Assembly (NCBI GenBank): GCA_022801925.1
Contig: JAAWTG010000005.1
Span: 1 to 64,000 of the forward strand
Reading direction: 5' to 3'
Length of the DNA stretch: 64,000 nucleotides
Source of the DNA: Clostridia bacterium
GTDB taxonomy: Bacteria; Bacillota; Clostridia; RUG12999
The position numbers and the translations under genes were made by a program. Below are positions 50,229-58,495 of the stretch, in pieces. The notes beneath the pieces were generated by a model. It saw only the letters and a program-made list of their open reading frames with translations, was not told the DNA's origin and did no database searches. Each line of letters starts with the position of its first letter. The first letter of the stretch is position 1.

Positions 50229-51422
50229 ATGAAACTAATTGAGAGGAAAAGGTATCTAAATAAAGTTATCAATGTGATGGAAACGCCTGATATTAAAGTG
50301 ATAACAGGCGTACGAAGAAGCGGGAAATCAAAGCTATTGGAAGCCTTCAAAGAATATGTTTTAGAAAATATCCCCGATGCGAATGTGATTCACATCAACT
50401 TTAATTTAACTGAATTTGAAGAACTGCGGGAATATCATGAGTTAAACAGATATATTGAAGCAAGATATATGAAGAAAAAGAAGAATTTTGTATTGATTGA
50501 CGAAGTGCAGATGTGTCCTGATTTTGAACTTACCCTCAACAGTCTGCACGCTTCGGAAAAATATGATATTTATATCACAGGTTCAAACGCATTTCTTTTA
50601 AGTTCCGACCTAGCGACATTGTTTACAGGAAGAACAATAGAAATCAAGGTTTTTCCATTCTCTTTCCGTGAATATATGGAGTACCACTCCTATACGGACA
50701 TTTATGGAAGTTTTGATAAATATATGAAAGAGGGCGGTATGGCAGGTTCGTATCTTTATAAAGACCCGGAGATGCGATATGATTATATTTCCAATGTATT
50801 TGATACATTGGTTATCAGGGATATCCAGACAAAATATAAAATCCGCAATTCTGTGTTGATGAACAGAATCGTAGATTACCTGATGGATAATATCTCAAAT
50901 CTGACGTCTGCAAGAAATATAACGGAGACTCTTAAGGGAAATAAGGACAAAATCAACCATAAAACAGTTGGAAATTATTTGGCATATCTTTGCAATGCAT
51001 TTGCCTTTTATAAATTCAGGCGATATGATATACAAGGGAAAAAATATCTGGCGTCAAGTGATAAATATTATTTAAGTGACCCTACGTTTCGTTATGCAAA
51101 ATTAGGAACCAAAAATATGGATTACGGAAGAGTGCTTGAAAATATTGTCGCCATTGAACTGTTGCGGCGAGGATATGAAGTATATGTTGGCGTATTGCAT
51201 AAAAAAGAAATTGATTTTGTTGCTGTAAAGCGCAATGAAAAGCTGTACATTCAAGTGTCGGATGATATCAGCAGAGAGGATACTTTTCAAAGGGAAGTAA
51301 GTCCACTGCTGAATATTAAGGATGCATATCCTAAGATGATAATTGCACGAACAAAAAGAGAGGAATATCAGTATGAGGGGGTACGGATTATTGATATTGC
51401 AGATTGGCTGTTAGAACAATAG
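50229..51422 (+). CDS. AAA_14/DUF4143 ATPase
   Basis: A 397-residue ATPase of the same broad family as the one at 20722 but only distantly similar. Walker A GVRRSGKSKLL lies near residue 25; Walker B is FVLIDEVQMCPDF. ITGSNAFLLSSDLATLFTGR and FPFSFREYMEY are typical. The C-terminal DUF4143 part has KEIDFVA then LYIQVSDD, the form with Gln where active nucleases have Glu. The ATG at 50229 follows GAGGTG. It is AT-rich with its own promoter and is followed by a boundary motif, so it is a cargo gene. Confidence 0.87.
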   Translation: MKLIERKRYLNKVINVMETPDIKVITGVRRSGKSKLLEAFKEYVLENIPDANVIHINFNLTEFEELREYHELNRYIEARYMKKKKNFVLIDEVQMCPDFELTLNSLHASEKYDIYITGSNAFLLSSDLATLFTGRTIEIKVFPFSFREYMEYHSYTDIYGSFDKYMKEGGMAGSYLYKDPEMRYDYISNVFDTLVIRDIQTKYKIRNSVLMNRIVDYLMDNISNLTSARNITETLKGNKDKINHKTVGNYLAYLCNAFAFYKFRRYDIQGKKYLASSDKYYLSDPTFRYAKLGTKNMDYGRVLENIVAIELLRRGYEVYVGVLHKKEIDFVAVKRNEKLYIQVSDDISREDTFQREVSPLLNIKDAYPKMIIARTKREEYQYEGVRIIDIADWLLEQ

Positions 51423-51423
51423 T

Positions 51424-51462
51424 TATTTCCCAAAATTGAAATTTATTCAAAAATGGGAAATA
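51424..51462 (+). other. Inverted repeat after the DUF4143 ATPase
   Basis: TATTTCCCA (51424-51432) and TGGGAAATA (51454-51462), perfect 9-bp arms. There is no T-run, so it may be a weak terminator or a recombination feature at the cargo end. It resembles the arms at this gene's promoter. Confidence 0.5.
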
Positions 51463-51490
51463 GAATGCCGCTAAGTGAATGTATAAACTT

Positions 51491-51518
51491 ACCCGAAAAT
51501 TTAACTCCCGGTATTGAG
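51491..51518 (+). repeat. 28-base boundary motif, copy 4 of 4
   Basis: Identical to copy 1. As there, its TTGAGG end forms the -35 box (51514-51519) of a promoter with TATAAT at 51537-51542 (17-base spacer). Confidence 0.8.
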
Positions 51519-51548
51519 GATATGGGGAATAGGTGATATAATCGGGTT

Positions 51549-51759
51549 TGTAAGGACTTCCAAAACGCGCCAACGAAGTGCACGTTTTGGAAAAGAGGAG
51601 CCGCAAGGAAGTAGGCGGAGTTTTTGGCACAGTTGGCAAAAACGGAGCTGAGCGGACTTTGCGGCGACGCGACGGTAAGCAGATAAGATGGTAAGCAGTT
51701 AAGACGGTTACAAGAGCGCTATCCTGCGGGATAGGTGCGCCTTGCAGCCGTCTTTTTTT
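51549..51759 (+). ncRNA. Structured RNA / operon leader, copy 2
   Basis: Same plan as copy 1 with different stem bases: hairpin 1 CCAAAACG (51560)/CGTTTTGG (51583); outer stem CCGCAA (51601)/TTGCGG (51659) enclosing GTTTTTG (51620)/CAAAAAC (51637); then the nearly identical block GACGCGACGGTAAGCAGATA and a second 16-base repeat; then a terminator GACGG/CCGTC with an internal CTATCC/GGATAG stem and seven T. It leads into the operon starting at 51872. The 3' half is almost identical to copy 1, while the 5' half is conserved only in pairing. Confidence 0.75.
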
Positions 51760-51791
51760 ATTTCGGAAAACAAAATAACACGGGTCAATGA

Positions 51792-51836
51792 AACACACGA
51801 TGAAAAGCGTTTTTCGCTTTTGCCGTGTGTTTTTTT
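51792..51836 (+). terminator. Second terminator downstream of RNA copy 2
   Basis: AACACACG (51792-51799)/CGTGTGTT (51824-51831) with inner AAAAGCG/CGCTTTT and a T-run, equivalent to 35584-35627. Confidence 0.8.
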
Positions 51837-51871
51837 GTATAAAAATTTTTTAAGTAGGAGGTCATGAAAAA

Positions 51872-52315
51872 ATGACGGGTATGAAATTAACAGAGCGGCA
51901 AAAGAGGTTTGCGGAGGAGAACCACAAGGTTCTGGAGGATTTTCTGCGGTACAGAGGTCTTCCGCAGGAGGAATTTTATGATGTGGTGGTGTTCAGGTTC
52001 TTGAGAGCAGTGAAGCAGTATGACGAGCGCGAGGATTTACGGCGGTATTCGTTTCAAACGATTGCCCGAAACCATATGCGCTCGGCGCTGAGTAACTACT
52101 TCCGAAGCCAAAAACACCAAAAGGAAAACATGCAGATACTTAGTTTGGATTATCCGATGGCAGGCAATCCGAATTTGACGCTGGGTGATTGTATTGCCGA
52201 CGAACGCGTCAATGTTTGCGAAGAGGTCTGTGAAAAACTCAGCCGGGAGCCGAAGCGGCGCCGGATTTATCATATATCATCTTCTGCCGGAGCGGAATAT
52301 TCGCTTGCGGCGTAA
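51872..52315 (+). CDS. Sigma-factor-like protein with region 2 only
   Basis: A 147-residue protein. FLRYRGLPQEEFYDVVVFRF, LRAVKQYDEREDLRRYSFQT and IARNHMRSALSNYFRSQKHQ resemble sigma-70 region 2 (core binding and -10 recognition). The C-terminal 45 residues show no region 4 helix-turn-helix, and the protein is short for the family. It could be a truncated sigma factor or a region-2-only RNA polymerase-binding regulator. GGAGG at 51857 supports the ATG at 51872. As first gene behind a double-terminator leader, a role in transcription control of this operon is attractive. Confidence 0.6.
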   Translation: MTGMKLTERQKRFAEENHKVLEDFLRYRGLPQEEFYDVVVFRFLRAVKQYDEREDLRRYSFQTIARNHMRSALSNYFRSQKHQKENMQILSLDYPMAGNPNLTLGDCIADERVNVCEEVCEKLSREPKRRRIYHISSSAGAEYSLAA

Positions 52316-52390
52316 CAAGGGGGTGAGTATGTTCAGAGCGTTTTAATGCGGAAAATCGAAGAAAAAATCAAAAATCAGGAGGAAAGATTT

Positions 52391-53782
52391 ATGTTTGAAA
52401 ACGACAGGGAAAATGAAATGTTTGACGGCGGCAATGATTTGGATTTGGGCAGTATCTTTGAAGGCGAAAACCCGTTTGGAGATGGTTCGGCGGATACCAT
52501 TGCAGAGCTTGCAGATGTGGACGCTGTGACAGAATTTGCCGCCATGCCGGAGGAAAAGGCAGACGCGGTATTTTCCGAGGCGGCGCCGACAGCAGATGTC
52601 GCTGCCGAGCCGGAGGAAAAAACGGAACCGCCGCAAGGGCAAGAGACAAATACAAAGCCGGAGGAGGAAGAACATGACACACAAACCAATCTACCGCAGG
52701 GCGATGCAGCTGCAAAGGCTGAGGAACAACCGGAACAAATCGGGGACACCCCGAACTTGTTTGACGCAGCCATCGCAAAAGCAGAAACCAAGCAGGCGGA
52801 GAGCGCAAAAAGCGGCTTAGTGGATAAGCTGCCGGTTTTCTCGTATGCGAAGGCGGAGGAGGCAATCGCCGACCCGTCCAAAACCTTTGACCAGCTGAGG
52901 AACGAAAAGGCAGAGGATTTTCCGGAGCTGGACGACGGTACATCGGTATCGTGGAAAATGGTGTATGGGACAATTACAAAAAGCATTCCTAATCCAAAGA
53001 AAACCACGATTATCAGCATGAAAAAGAAGATTGAAGAATCCAAGGAATTTCTGGACTCGCTGAAAAAGGCGAAGGGCGATGTGGTGTGTAAGGTAACGCC
53101 GTCCGTATCGGCAAAGAAGAAGGGCGTGATGCAGAGCTACAAGGGCGCGTTTGCAACCGTTGCCGACGCCGTGACAAGCGGCAAGGTCATTGGCTTTGTA
53201 CCGTCGGACGACGGTAAGGTTTACGAGGTGCGTCCGAACAAAATCGGTACGTTTATCGCCCCTGCGAACAATGCGGGCGTGTATTCCAAGGTAAGGGCCG
53301 GGTTTATCCCGGCTCTGCCGAAAATACCGAATGAAACGCTTGCACAGATTATCTCGTTCTTTCGCTCGTATGTAACGGCAGAGTCCGCGCTGGAGGCGAT
53401 GGTGTATGTCTATTGGTCGAATGCGGAACACGCATATGTAACATATGCGCCGGAGCAGACCGTAACAAAGGACAGCATAGATACCACGCTTCCCGATTTG
53501 GATGAGGACGACTTTACGCTTGTGATGGAAATCCATTCGCATAATACGATGGAGGCTTTCTTTTCGCCCACGGATAACGCCGATGAAAAGGCAACGCGGC
53601 TCTACACGGTAATCGGGCGATTGGACAAGCTGTTTCCCGATTTAAAAACGAGGGCGTCTGTCGGCGGCAAGTTTATCGACGTACCGCCTGCCGAGGTGTT
53701 TGAAATGGCGCAGGAACCGTATCCGCAAAAGTGGCGGGATATGGTGGAGATTGCAAAACCGAAGGAGGCGGGCAAGGAATGA
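52391..53782 (+). CDS. JAB/MPN (JAMM) metalloprotease, PRTRC-A-like
   Basis: A 463-residue protein. The first 130 residues are acidic and disordered; a middle domain (MVYGTITKSIPNPKKTTIIS ... MQSYKGAFATVADAVTSGKV) of unknown fold precedes a C-terminal JAB domain. The zinc motif is complete: HSH at residues 382-384, then SPTD with Asp 395, and an upstream Glu in ESALEAMVYVYW. JAMM enzymes remove ubiquitin-like proteins from targets or process their C termini. The ATG at 52391 follows AGGAGG. It overlaps the E1-like gene by four bases. Confidence 0.85.
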   Translation: MFENDRENEMFDGGNDLDLGSIFEGENPFGDGSADTIAELADVDAVTEFAAMPEEKADAVFSEAAPTADVAAEPEEKTEPPQGQETNTKPEEEEHDTQTNLPQGDAAAKAEEQPEQIGDTPNLFDAAIAKAETKQAESAKSGLVDKLPVFSYAKAEEAIADPSKTFDQLRNEKAEDFPELDDGTSVSWKMVYGTITKSIPNPKKTTIISMKKKIEESKEFLDSLKKAKGDVVCKVTPSVSAKKKGVMQSYKGAFATVADAVTSGKVIGFVPSDDGKVYEVRPNKIGTFIAPANNAGVYSKVRAGFIPALPKIPNETLAQIISFFRSYVTAESALEAMVYVYWSNAEHAYVTYAPEQTVTKDSIDTTLPDLDEDDFTLVMEIHSHNTMEAFFSPTDNADEKATRLYTVIGRLDKLFPDLKTRASVGGKFIDVPPAEVFEMAQEPYPQKWRDMVEIAKPKEAGKE

Positions 53783-54498
53783 GGCTTGCGAAAAACAGAC
53801 CGGTCACGATCATCATTATCGGCGCAGGCGGAACGGGCGGCTATGTCATTCCGCATTTGTACCGGATTGCGTTTGCCACCGGGCGTCCCTGTCGGGTTAT
53901 TATTGCGGACGGGGACATTGTGGAGCGCAAAAACTTGATTCGCCAGAATTTTGCGGAGTGCGACATCGGCGAAAACAAGGCGGAGGTCATGGCGGAGCGG
54001 TATTCCGAGGTGTTCGGGATTGAAACAGAATATATCCCGGATTTTATCGAGAGCGAGGAACAGCTTTGCGAACTGCTTGACGTCCGGGGCAGACGGAACG
54101 AGCCGAAGCCGATAGGAATTTTAATCGGCGCGGTGGACAATAACCGTTCGCGGGTGATGTGCCATAATGTGTTTAACAAATTGGACGATATCATCTACAT
54201 TGACGCGGGCAACGGCGAGTACACCGGACAGGTGGTGTGCGGCGTAAAGCAGAGCGGACAGGTGATGAGCAAGCCCGTTGCACGGGTGTATCCGGAAATT
54301 TTAACGGATGTGGAAAAGTTTCCGTCTGAGCTGTCGTGCGCGGAGCGGAGCGTATCAGCGCCGCAAAGTATCGCGGCAAACCTGTTTGCGTCCACAGCGG
54401 TTGCGGCCATGCTGTATTATCTGCTGATTGAAGGGGACTTGAAAACAAACCGCATGACGTTTTCATCACGGCGATTACTGATGAAAGCGGCTGCATAG
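53779..54498 (+). CDS. ThiF/E1-like ubiquitin-activating-type enzyme, PRTRC ThiF-like
   Basis: A 239-residue Rossmann-fold protein. The nucleotide loop GAGGTGGYV lies at residues 15-23, followed by IADGDIVERKNLIRQNF with the adenylation Asp and Arg, and GENKAEVMAERY. Cys187 in ELSCAERS is the likely thioester residue. E1-like enzymes adenylate the C-terminal Gly of a ubiquitin-like protein. Coupled to the JAB gene by overlap (ATGA), it resembles the ThiF of the PRTRC (ParB-related, ThiF-related) cassette known from plasmids. No zinc CxxC pairs are visible. Confidence 0.87.
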   Translation: MRLAKNRPVTIIIIGAGGTGGYVIPHLYRIAFATGRPCRVIIADGDIVERKNLIRQNFAECDIGENKAEVMAERYSEVFGIETEYIPDFIESEEQLCELLDVRGRRNEPKPIGILIGAVDNNRSRVMCHNVFNKLDDIIYIDAGNGEYTGQVVCGVKQSGQVMSKPVARVYPEILTDVEKFPSELSCAERSVSAPQSIAANLFASTAVAAMLYYLLIEGDLKTNRMTFSSRRLLMKAAA

Positions 54499-54517
54499 GC
54501 ATAGAAAGGGGATTAAG

Positions 54518-54703
54518 ATGGAGAAAGATTTTGTTTTTACCCAGACCAAGGAAATAATCATGACGGAGTACAAAACTGTTACGGTCGTCACCGAGCGTCT
54601 GGAAAAAGTGAATATATTCGGGCGCAGAAAGCTATGCGGATATACGCAGTCGAAAACTGTGGATTTTCATAACCATGAAAACGATTTGCGGGGTGTTGCT
54701 TAA
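54518..54703 (+). CDS. Unknown 61-residue protein in the ubiquitin-like cassette
   Basis: A small protein: FTQTKEIIMTEYKTVTVVTE, RLEKVNIFGRRKLCGYTQSK, ending in NDLRGVA. AAAGGGG precedes the ATG. Its size would suit a ubiquitin-like modifier (the PRTRC C protein is of similar length), but I see no clear beta-grasp pattern and no C-terminal Gly-Gly; the only Gly near the end is followed by VA. Left unassigned. Confidence 0.6.
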   Translation: MEKDFVFTQTKEIIMTEYKTVTVVTERLEKVNIFGRRKLCGYTQSKTVDFHNHENDLRGVA

Positions 54704-56068
54704 ATGTCCGAACGATATTATGTGTTAGAAAAATTTGCGGAGCGCCGCAGGACGCTTGCGGGTTTGCAGGAATCCATGCCAATCAAGCGGCGGGCAATCG
54801 ACATTTACAAGCAAAAGAACAAAATGCAGAGCGCAAGGGAGACCTATGCGGAGCTGGAAGCCTTGAAAGAGCGGCTTCTGGAAGCCGTGTGCGGACTTCG
54901 CCTTTTGTTTTGTGAGTGCGAGACGCCGGAGGGCGCGGACTTTTGCAGACAGCTATACGGTGCAGTCAAGAAATTCAATCTGCTGACGCCCGACTATACC
55001 AAGCTGATGGAGGCGCTGCGGCGGCTGACGGACTTGATTCCGCAAACCGAAGCGGCAAGCGGGAAAACCATCGGACATTTGATGAACAATGTCAGGATGG
55101 GATACTTCCCTACGGATTTGGCGCATGTGGGACGGATACAGTCGGCGCTTGCGTTCCCGGACGGCAAGGTAAATTTGCTTGACCCGTGCTGCGGCTGCGG
55201 TCTGGCATTGGAGCGGCTGGGAATGCAGCAGAACGCGGCAACCTACGGGATAGAAATTGACGAAGCGCGCGGAAAAGAGGCGGAAAACAGGCTGAACCGT
55301 GTGGGCTTCGGCAGTTTTTTTCACTCCCGTATCAGTCACGAGGCGTTTCACGCACTGTTTTTGAATCCGCCGTATTTGTCTGTGATGAATGAGAGCGGCG
55401 CAAAGGCAAGAAGCGAGAAACGGTTTCTGGTAGAAAGCCTGCACCATCTGATGCAGGACGGGATTTTGATTTATATCATCCCGTATTACCGACTGACGTG
55501 GGACATTTGCCGCGTCATTTGCGATAGTTTCCGGGATGTTTCGACCTATCGCTTTCTGGACGAAGAATTTGCAAAATTTAAGCAGGTTGTGGTGTTTGGA
55601 ATCAAAAAGAAGAAGGAGGACGGCTCACAGCAGGCGGAGATTTTATCTCAGTACGCTATGCTGCCCGAAAAGATACCGATGATTGATACATTGCAGTCGG
55701 AGAGCTATCCGCTGCCGGACAACGAAAAGGCGGTGGAGCTGTTTAAGGGCGCGGTGTTTAATCTTGGCGAGCTGCAGCGGCAGATGGCAAAGTCGAAATC
55801 CTGCGAACTGTTTTTTGAAAAGAGCAAAATCGACGCGATGGAAAAGCAGCCGCTACTGCCGCTGAATCTGGGTCAGATTGGCTTAATCGGCGGAAGCGGG
55901 CTAATCAACGGCTATGTGGACTGCGACAGCCCGCATGTGATCAAAGGGCGCGTGGTGAAGGAAGTAAAGAAACGGGATAACATAGAAGACGGAACGCTGA
56001 CGGAAACAAGGGTGAACAAGATGCTGTTTCATCTGTTGACGCCGGACGGTGTAAAAAGACTAACGTAA
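54704..56068 (+). CDS. N6-adenine methyltransferase-like protein (DUF6094-like)
   Basis: A 454-residue protein. After a helical N-terminal region comes a methyltransferase-like core: LLDPCCGCGLALERLG (AdoMet loop), YGIEIDEARGKEAENRL, then the catalytic-type motif NPPY at residues 221-224 and DGILIYIIPYYRLTWDICR. This layout fits gamma-class adenine methyltransferases and the DUF6094 proteins of Firmicute mobile elements. No restriction partner is adjacent, so it may be anti-restriction or regulatory. The start directly abuts the previous stop; the ribosome-binding site is weak. Confidence 0.75.
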   Translation: MSERYYVLEKFAERRRTLAGLQESMPIKRRAIDIYKQKNKMQSARETYAELEALKERLLEAVCGLRLLFCECETPEGADFCRQLYGAVKKFNLLTPDYTKLMEALRRLTDLIPQTEAASGKTIGHLMNNVRMGYFPTDLAHVGRIQSALAFPDGKVNLLDPCCGCGLALERLGMQQNAATYGIEIDEARGKEAENRLNRVGFGSFFHSRISHEAFHALFLNPPYLSVMNESGAKARSEKRFLVESLHHLMQDGILIYIIPYYRLTWDICRVICDSFRDVSTYRFLDEEFAKFKQVVVFGIKKKKEDGSQQAEILSQYAMLPEKIPMIDTLQSESYPLPDNEKAVELFKGAVFNLGELQRQMAKSKSCELFFEKSKIDAMEKQPLLPLNLGQIGLIGGSGLINGYVDCDSPHVIKGRVVKEVKKRDNIEDGTLTETRVNKMLFHLLTPDGVKRLT

Positions 56069-56080
56069 GGAGAGAGAAAA

Positions 56081-56392
56081 ATGGAACTACAAATCAATCA
56101 GGAAAACTTTTTAAGCGGTTTTAAAAAGCTGCAAAATGTAGAAAACAGAAAGGCGAAAGAACGCTCGGAAGGGTTTCGGTATCTGCATGATACGACGACC
56201 AAACGGCTGGCGGAGGGCGAGGAATTTAAGCTCGATAGCTTGGATTTTTCAAAATTCACCTATGACGATTTGAACGAGTATCTGGAATATTACGAGCAGG
56301 TTCTTAGACCACGGATTGATGCGGCAAATAAGTTATTTAACGTAATCCGTCAGGCAGGCTCGGTATTTTCCCCGGGCAAACGGTATTATTAA
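56081..56392 (+). CDS. Unknown 103-residue helical protein
   Basis: The protein is charged and almost all helical: FLSGFKKLQNVENRKAKERS, FRYLHDTTTKRLAEGEEFKL, YDDLNEYLEYYEQVLRPRID. It ends in GKRYY. GGAGAG precedes the ATG. It lies between the methyltransferase-like and E2-like genes, closely spaced on both sides. I do not recognise it. Confidence 0.65.
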   Translation: MELQINQENFLSGFKKLQNVENRKAKERSEGFRYLHDTTTKRLAEGEEFKLDSLDFSKFTYDDLNEYLEYYEQVLRPRIDAANKLFNVIRQAGSVFSPGKRYY

Positions 56393-56404
56393 GGGGGAGA
56401 AGCA

Positions 56405-57007
56405 ATGCTGAAACTTTTACGGTGCGATATGCCGGAGCTGTTGGAACGGCTGAGAACCATCAAGGAATTTTACGACGAAGGCGCGCACAATATTGTGCCG
56501 TTTTTTTCAAATATTGAGATGGACACAGGCGATTTTGAAATGCTTGTCTATGAGGAAATGTGGTCGCTGCCCGGGTACTGTGATAATCACGAGTTGTATT
56601 ACGAGGAGGAAAACGGCAGAATCACCGAGGACAGCGAGGTATACGGCGAAGTATGGACGTTTGCCACAGACGAAATGCGTGACTATTACAGGCTGCTGAA
56701 AGAACTGAAGGCAGCGGGGAAAATCAGCGGATGTACCTATGCGCTGAAACGAAACGAGATGGAAAAGTATATACAAATGTTCGTTGTGGATTCGCAGGGG
56801 TATTATTCGGGACTTTACTGTAAATTGAACTATGGCAGAGCGCCGAAAAATTGGTGCTGTATCAATGTATATCTTGATTATAGCTGTTGTTACAGCGTAT
56901 TTGCCATGTGCTGCGGCATCATAGCCGTATTTGATAAATACGCGGAGAAGCTAAAGGAATTACGGGAAGAGTTTTGCATCAAAGAAACCATATTGGAGGC
57001 GGCGTGA
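56405..57007 (+). CDS. Unknown 200-residue protein upstream of the E2-like gene
   Basis: A cytoplasmic, acidic protein with conserved-looking text CDMPELLERLRTIKEFYDEG, LVYEEMWSLPGYCDNHELYY, and a C-terminal hydrophobic and cysteine-rich stretch (NVYLDYSCCYSVFAMCCGI) that may be a buried strand-helix. No family assigned. Its stop overlaps the next start by one base (TGATG), so it is tightly coupled to the E2-like protein. Confidence 0.65.
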   Translation: MLKLLRCDMPELLERLRTIKEFYDEGAHNIVPFFSNIEMDTGDFEMLVYEEMWSLPGYCDNHELYYEEENGRITEDSEVYGEVWTFATDEMRDYYRLLKELKAAGKISGCTYALKRNEMEKYIQMFVVDSQGYYSGLYCKLNYGRAPKNWCCINVYLDYSCCYSVFAMCCGIIAVFDKYAEKLKELREEFCIKETILEAA

Positions 57008-57666
57008 TGAACAATATTACAGGACTGAGATTTTATGTGAATGAGGATTTGAACCTTGTGGTGGACGACCACCGGGAGAAAACGGTAAAGCATAAAGTGA
57101 TATCGCTGCATTCGTTTTGCAAGCTGGTGAAAAATTCTGTAGAGGTGACAGATGTTCAGACGGGAATTTTACCGGAGGGCTGTGTGTCATATAGGGAAAG
57201 CCGTGACGGAAACAAGTTTGTCGTATTGGAATTGGGAAGCGAACGAATGGACTTAAAGTATGAAAAGACTGTTTATCCGGATTTTCCGGTTCCGCGGCTG
57301 CTCTACGGTTTTTTTCTGAGCAAAGAAAACAAAATACAGCGCGTACATGTTGCGGTTGCGGATATTGGAACGCTGCGGGAGAACACAAAGCTATACAAGT
57401 ACCCGTTTTCCAATGTTGCAGGCTTTAGCCTGTGTATCGGGCAAAACAGTATGCCGAAGGTTAAAAGTTTAAGGCAGCTTGGCAGCATTCCGCATTATAT
57501 CTTTTCCATGCCGGATAATAACGACCGTTATTCACCGGACAGAACGAGATTGGGGCTGGAGTACCGGACGCTGCTGGAAACGCTCAAGGACAAAACGTGG
57601 GAGTATTACTATACCGACGTTTTGATTCCGAACGGGAAAACATTGGCGGATTTTATTCAAGGTTAG
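57007..57666 (+). CDS. Prokaryotic E2-like protein (PRTRC-B-like)
   Basis: A 219-residue protein whose C-terminal half fits the prokaryotic E2 family D: YGFFLSKENKIQRVHVAVAD, then YKYPFSNVAG with LCIGQN, where Cys143 is in the position of the E2 active cysteine after the PxxNV turn, then PHYIFSMPDNNDRYSPDRT. E2-like enzymes accept a ubiquitin-like protein from E1 and pass it on. With the JAB and ThiF proteins 2.5 kb upstream it completes three of the PRTRC core components. The ATG at 57007 follows TTGGAGG. The family call is by pattern, so moderate confidence. Confidence 0.62.
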   Translation: MNNITGLRFYVNEDLNLVVDDHREKTVKHKVISLHSFCKLVKNSVEVTDVQTGILPEGCVSYRESRDGNKFVVLELGSERMDLKYEKTVYPDFPVPRLLYGFFLSKENKIQRVHVAVADIGTLRENTKLYKYPFSNVAGFSLCIGQNSMPKVKSLRQLGSIPHYIFSMPDNNDRYSPDRTRLGLEYRTLLETLKDKTWEYYYTDVLIPNGKTLADFIQG

Positions 57667-57676
57667 GAGTGAATTT

Positions 57677-58480
57677 ATGAGGGAAAACAAATATTTTGAG
57701 GAATTCGGCAAGCCGTTTTCGGCGGAGGATGTGAGCTGGCGGTTTCAATATTTGGATAAAGAAGCGTTGAAAGGTACTGTCGTGCCGTATCTTGATGCAA
57801 GAGCGGTTGCGGATCGGCTGGATAGCGTCGTAGGGCAAAACAGATGGAAGGATGCGTATACGCAGTGGCATGACAGCGATAAATCCCACGGCAATTCGCA
57901 GCTGTGTACCATCTATATCTACGACAACGAATTGAAAGAGTGGATTGGCAAAACCGACGGCGCGGGAGATACCGATATTGAATCCATAAAAGGCGGGCTG
58001 TCCGACGCGTTCAAGCGGGCGGCGGTAAAGTGGAATATTGGCAGATACTTGTATAAGTTCAAACCTGTATGGGTGACGGCTGAAAAGAAAGGCAAAAATA
58101 CGTTTTTAATCAGCGAGCCGGATAAGGCAAAACTGGAAAAACAGTATTATGCCACGGTTGAAAAATTATTTGGCAAACAGAAGCCGAAACCGCAGGAGGA
58201 GAAAAAGCCTGCCGAGCCGAAACCGCAGAGCCAGTGTAAAAACGAGAACAGTGGCCAAACGCCGGTGTACGAAATTCAAAACGTACAGGTTGAGACGAAC
58301 GCAAACGGCGATAAAAGCGCCATTGCATTATCCGATGGGAAACGGCGGTACAAGATGTATATGTACGGCAAGGACGACCGGCTGAAAAAGGGCGCGAGAA
58401 TTAAAAATGTTCAGGCGGAAGCAAAACAAAATTCCTACGGTCCATATTACATACTGAACGGTTATGATATGGCGGCGTAG
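57677..58480 (+). CDS. Rad52/Rad22-type single-strand annealing protein
   Basis: A 267-residue protein. The N-terminal 150 residues match the Rad52_Rad22 domain: YLDARAVADRLDSVVGQNRW, YDNELKEWIGKTDGAGDTDI, ESIKGGLSDAFKRAAVKWNI and GRYLYKF. It anneals complementary single strands and promotes recombination, as phage Sak-type proteins do. A linker rich in Lys, Pro and Gln joins a C-terminal OB-like domain (VYEIQNVQVETNANGDKSAI ... RLKKGARIKNVQAEAKQ). It is coded next to the Rad50-like ATPase and primase-like gene, forming a recombination set. Confidence 0.85.
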   Translation: MRENKYFEEFGKPFSAEDVSWRFQYLDKEALKGTVVPYLDARAVADRLDSVVGQNRWKDAYTQWHDSDKSHGNSQLCTIYIYDNELKEWIGKTDGAGDTDIESIKGGLSDAFKRAAVKWNIGRYLYKFKPVWVTAEKKGKNTFLISEPDKAKLEKQYYATVEKLFGKQKPKPQEEKKPAEPKPQSQCKNENSGQTPVYEIQNVQVETNANGDKSAIALSDGKRRYKMYMYGKDDRLKKGARIKNVQAEAKQNSYGPYYILNGYDMAA

Positions 58481-58495
58481 GGAAAGGAGAAGTCT

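Noticed and set aside
54518..54703. Ubiquitin-like modifier of the E1/E2 cassette
   Set aside because: No beta-grasp pattern I can see and no C-terminal Gly-Gly; left as an unknown protein.
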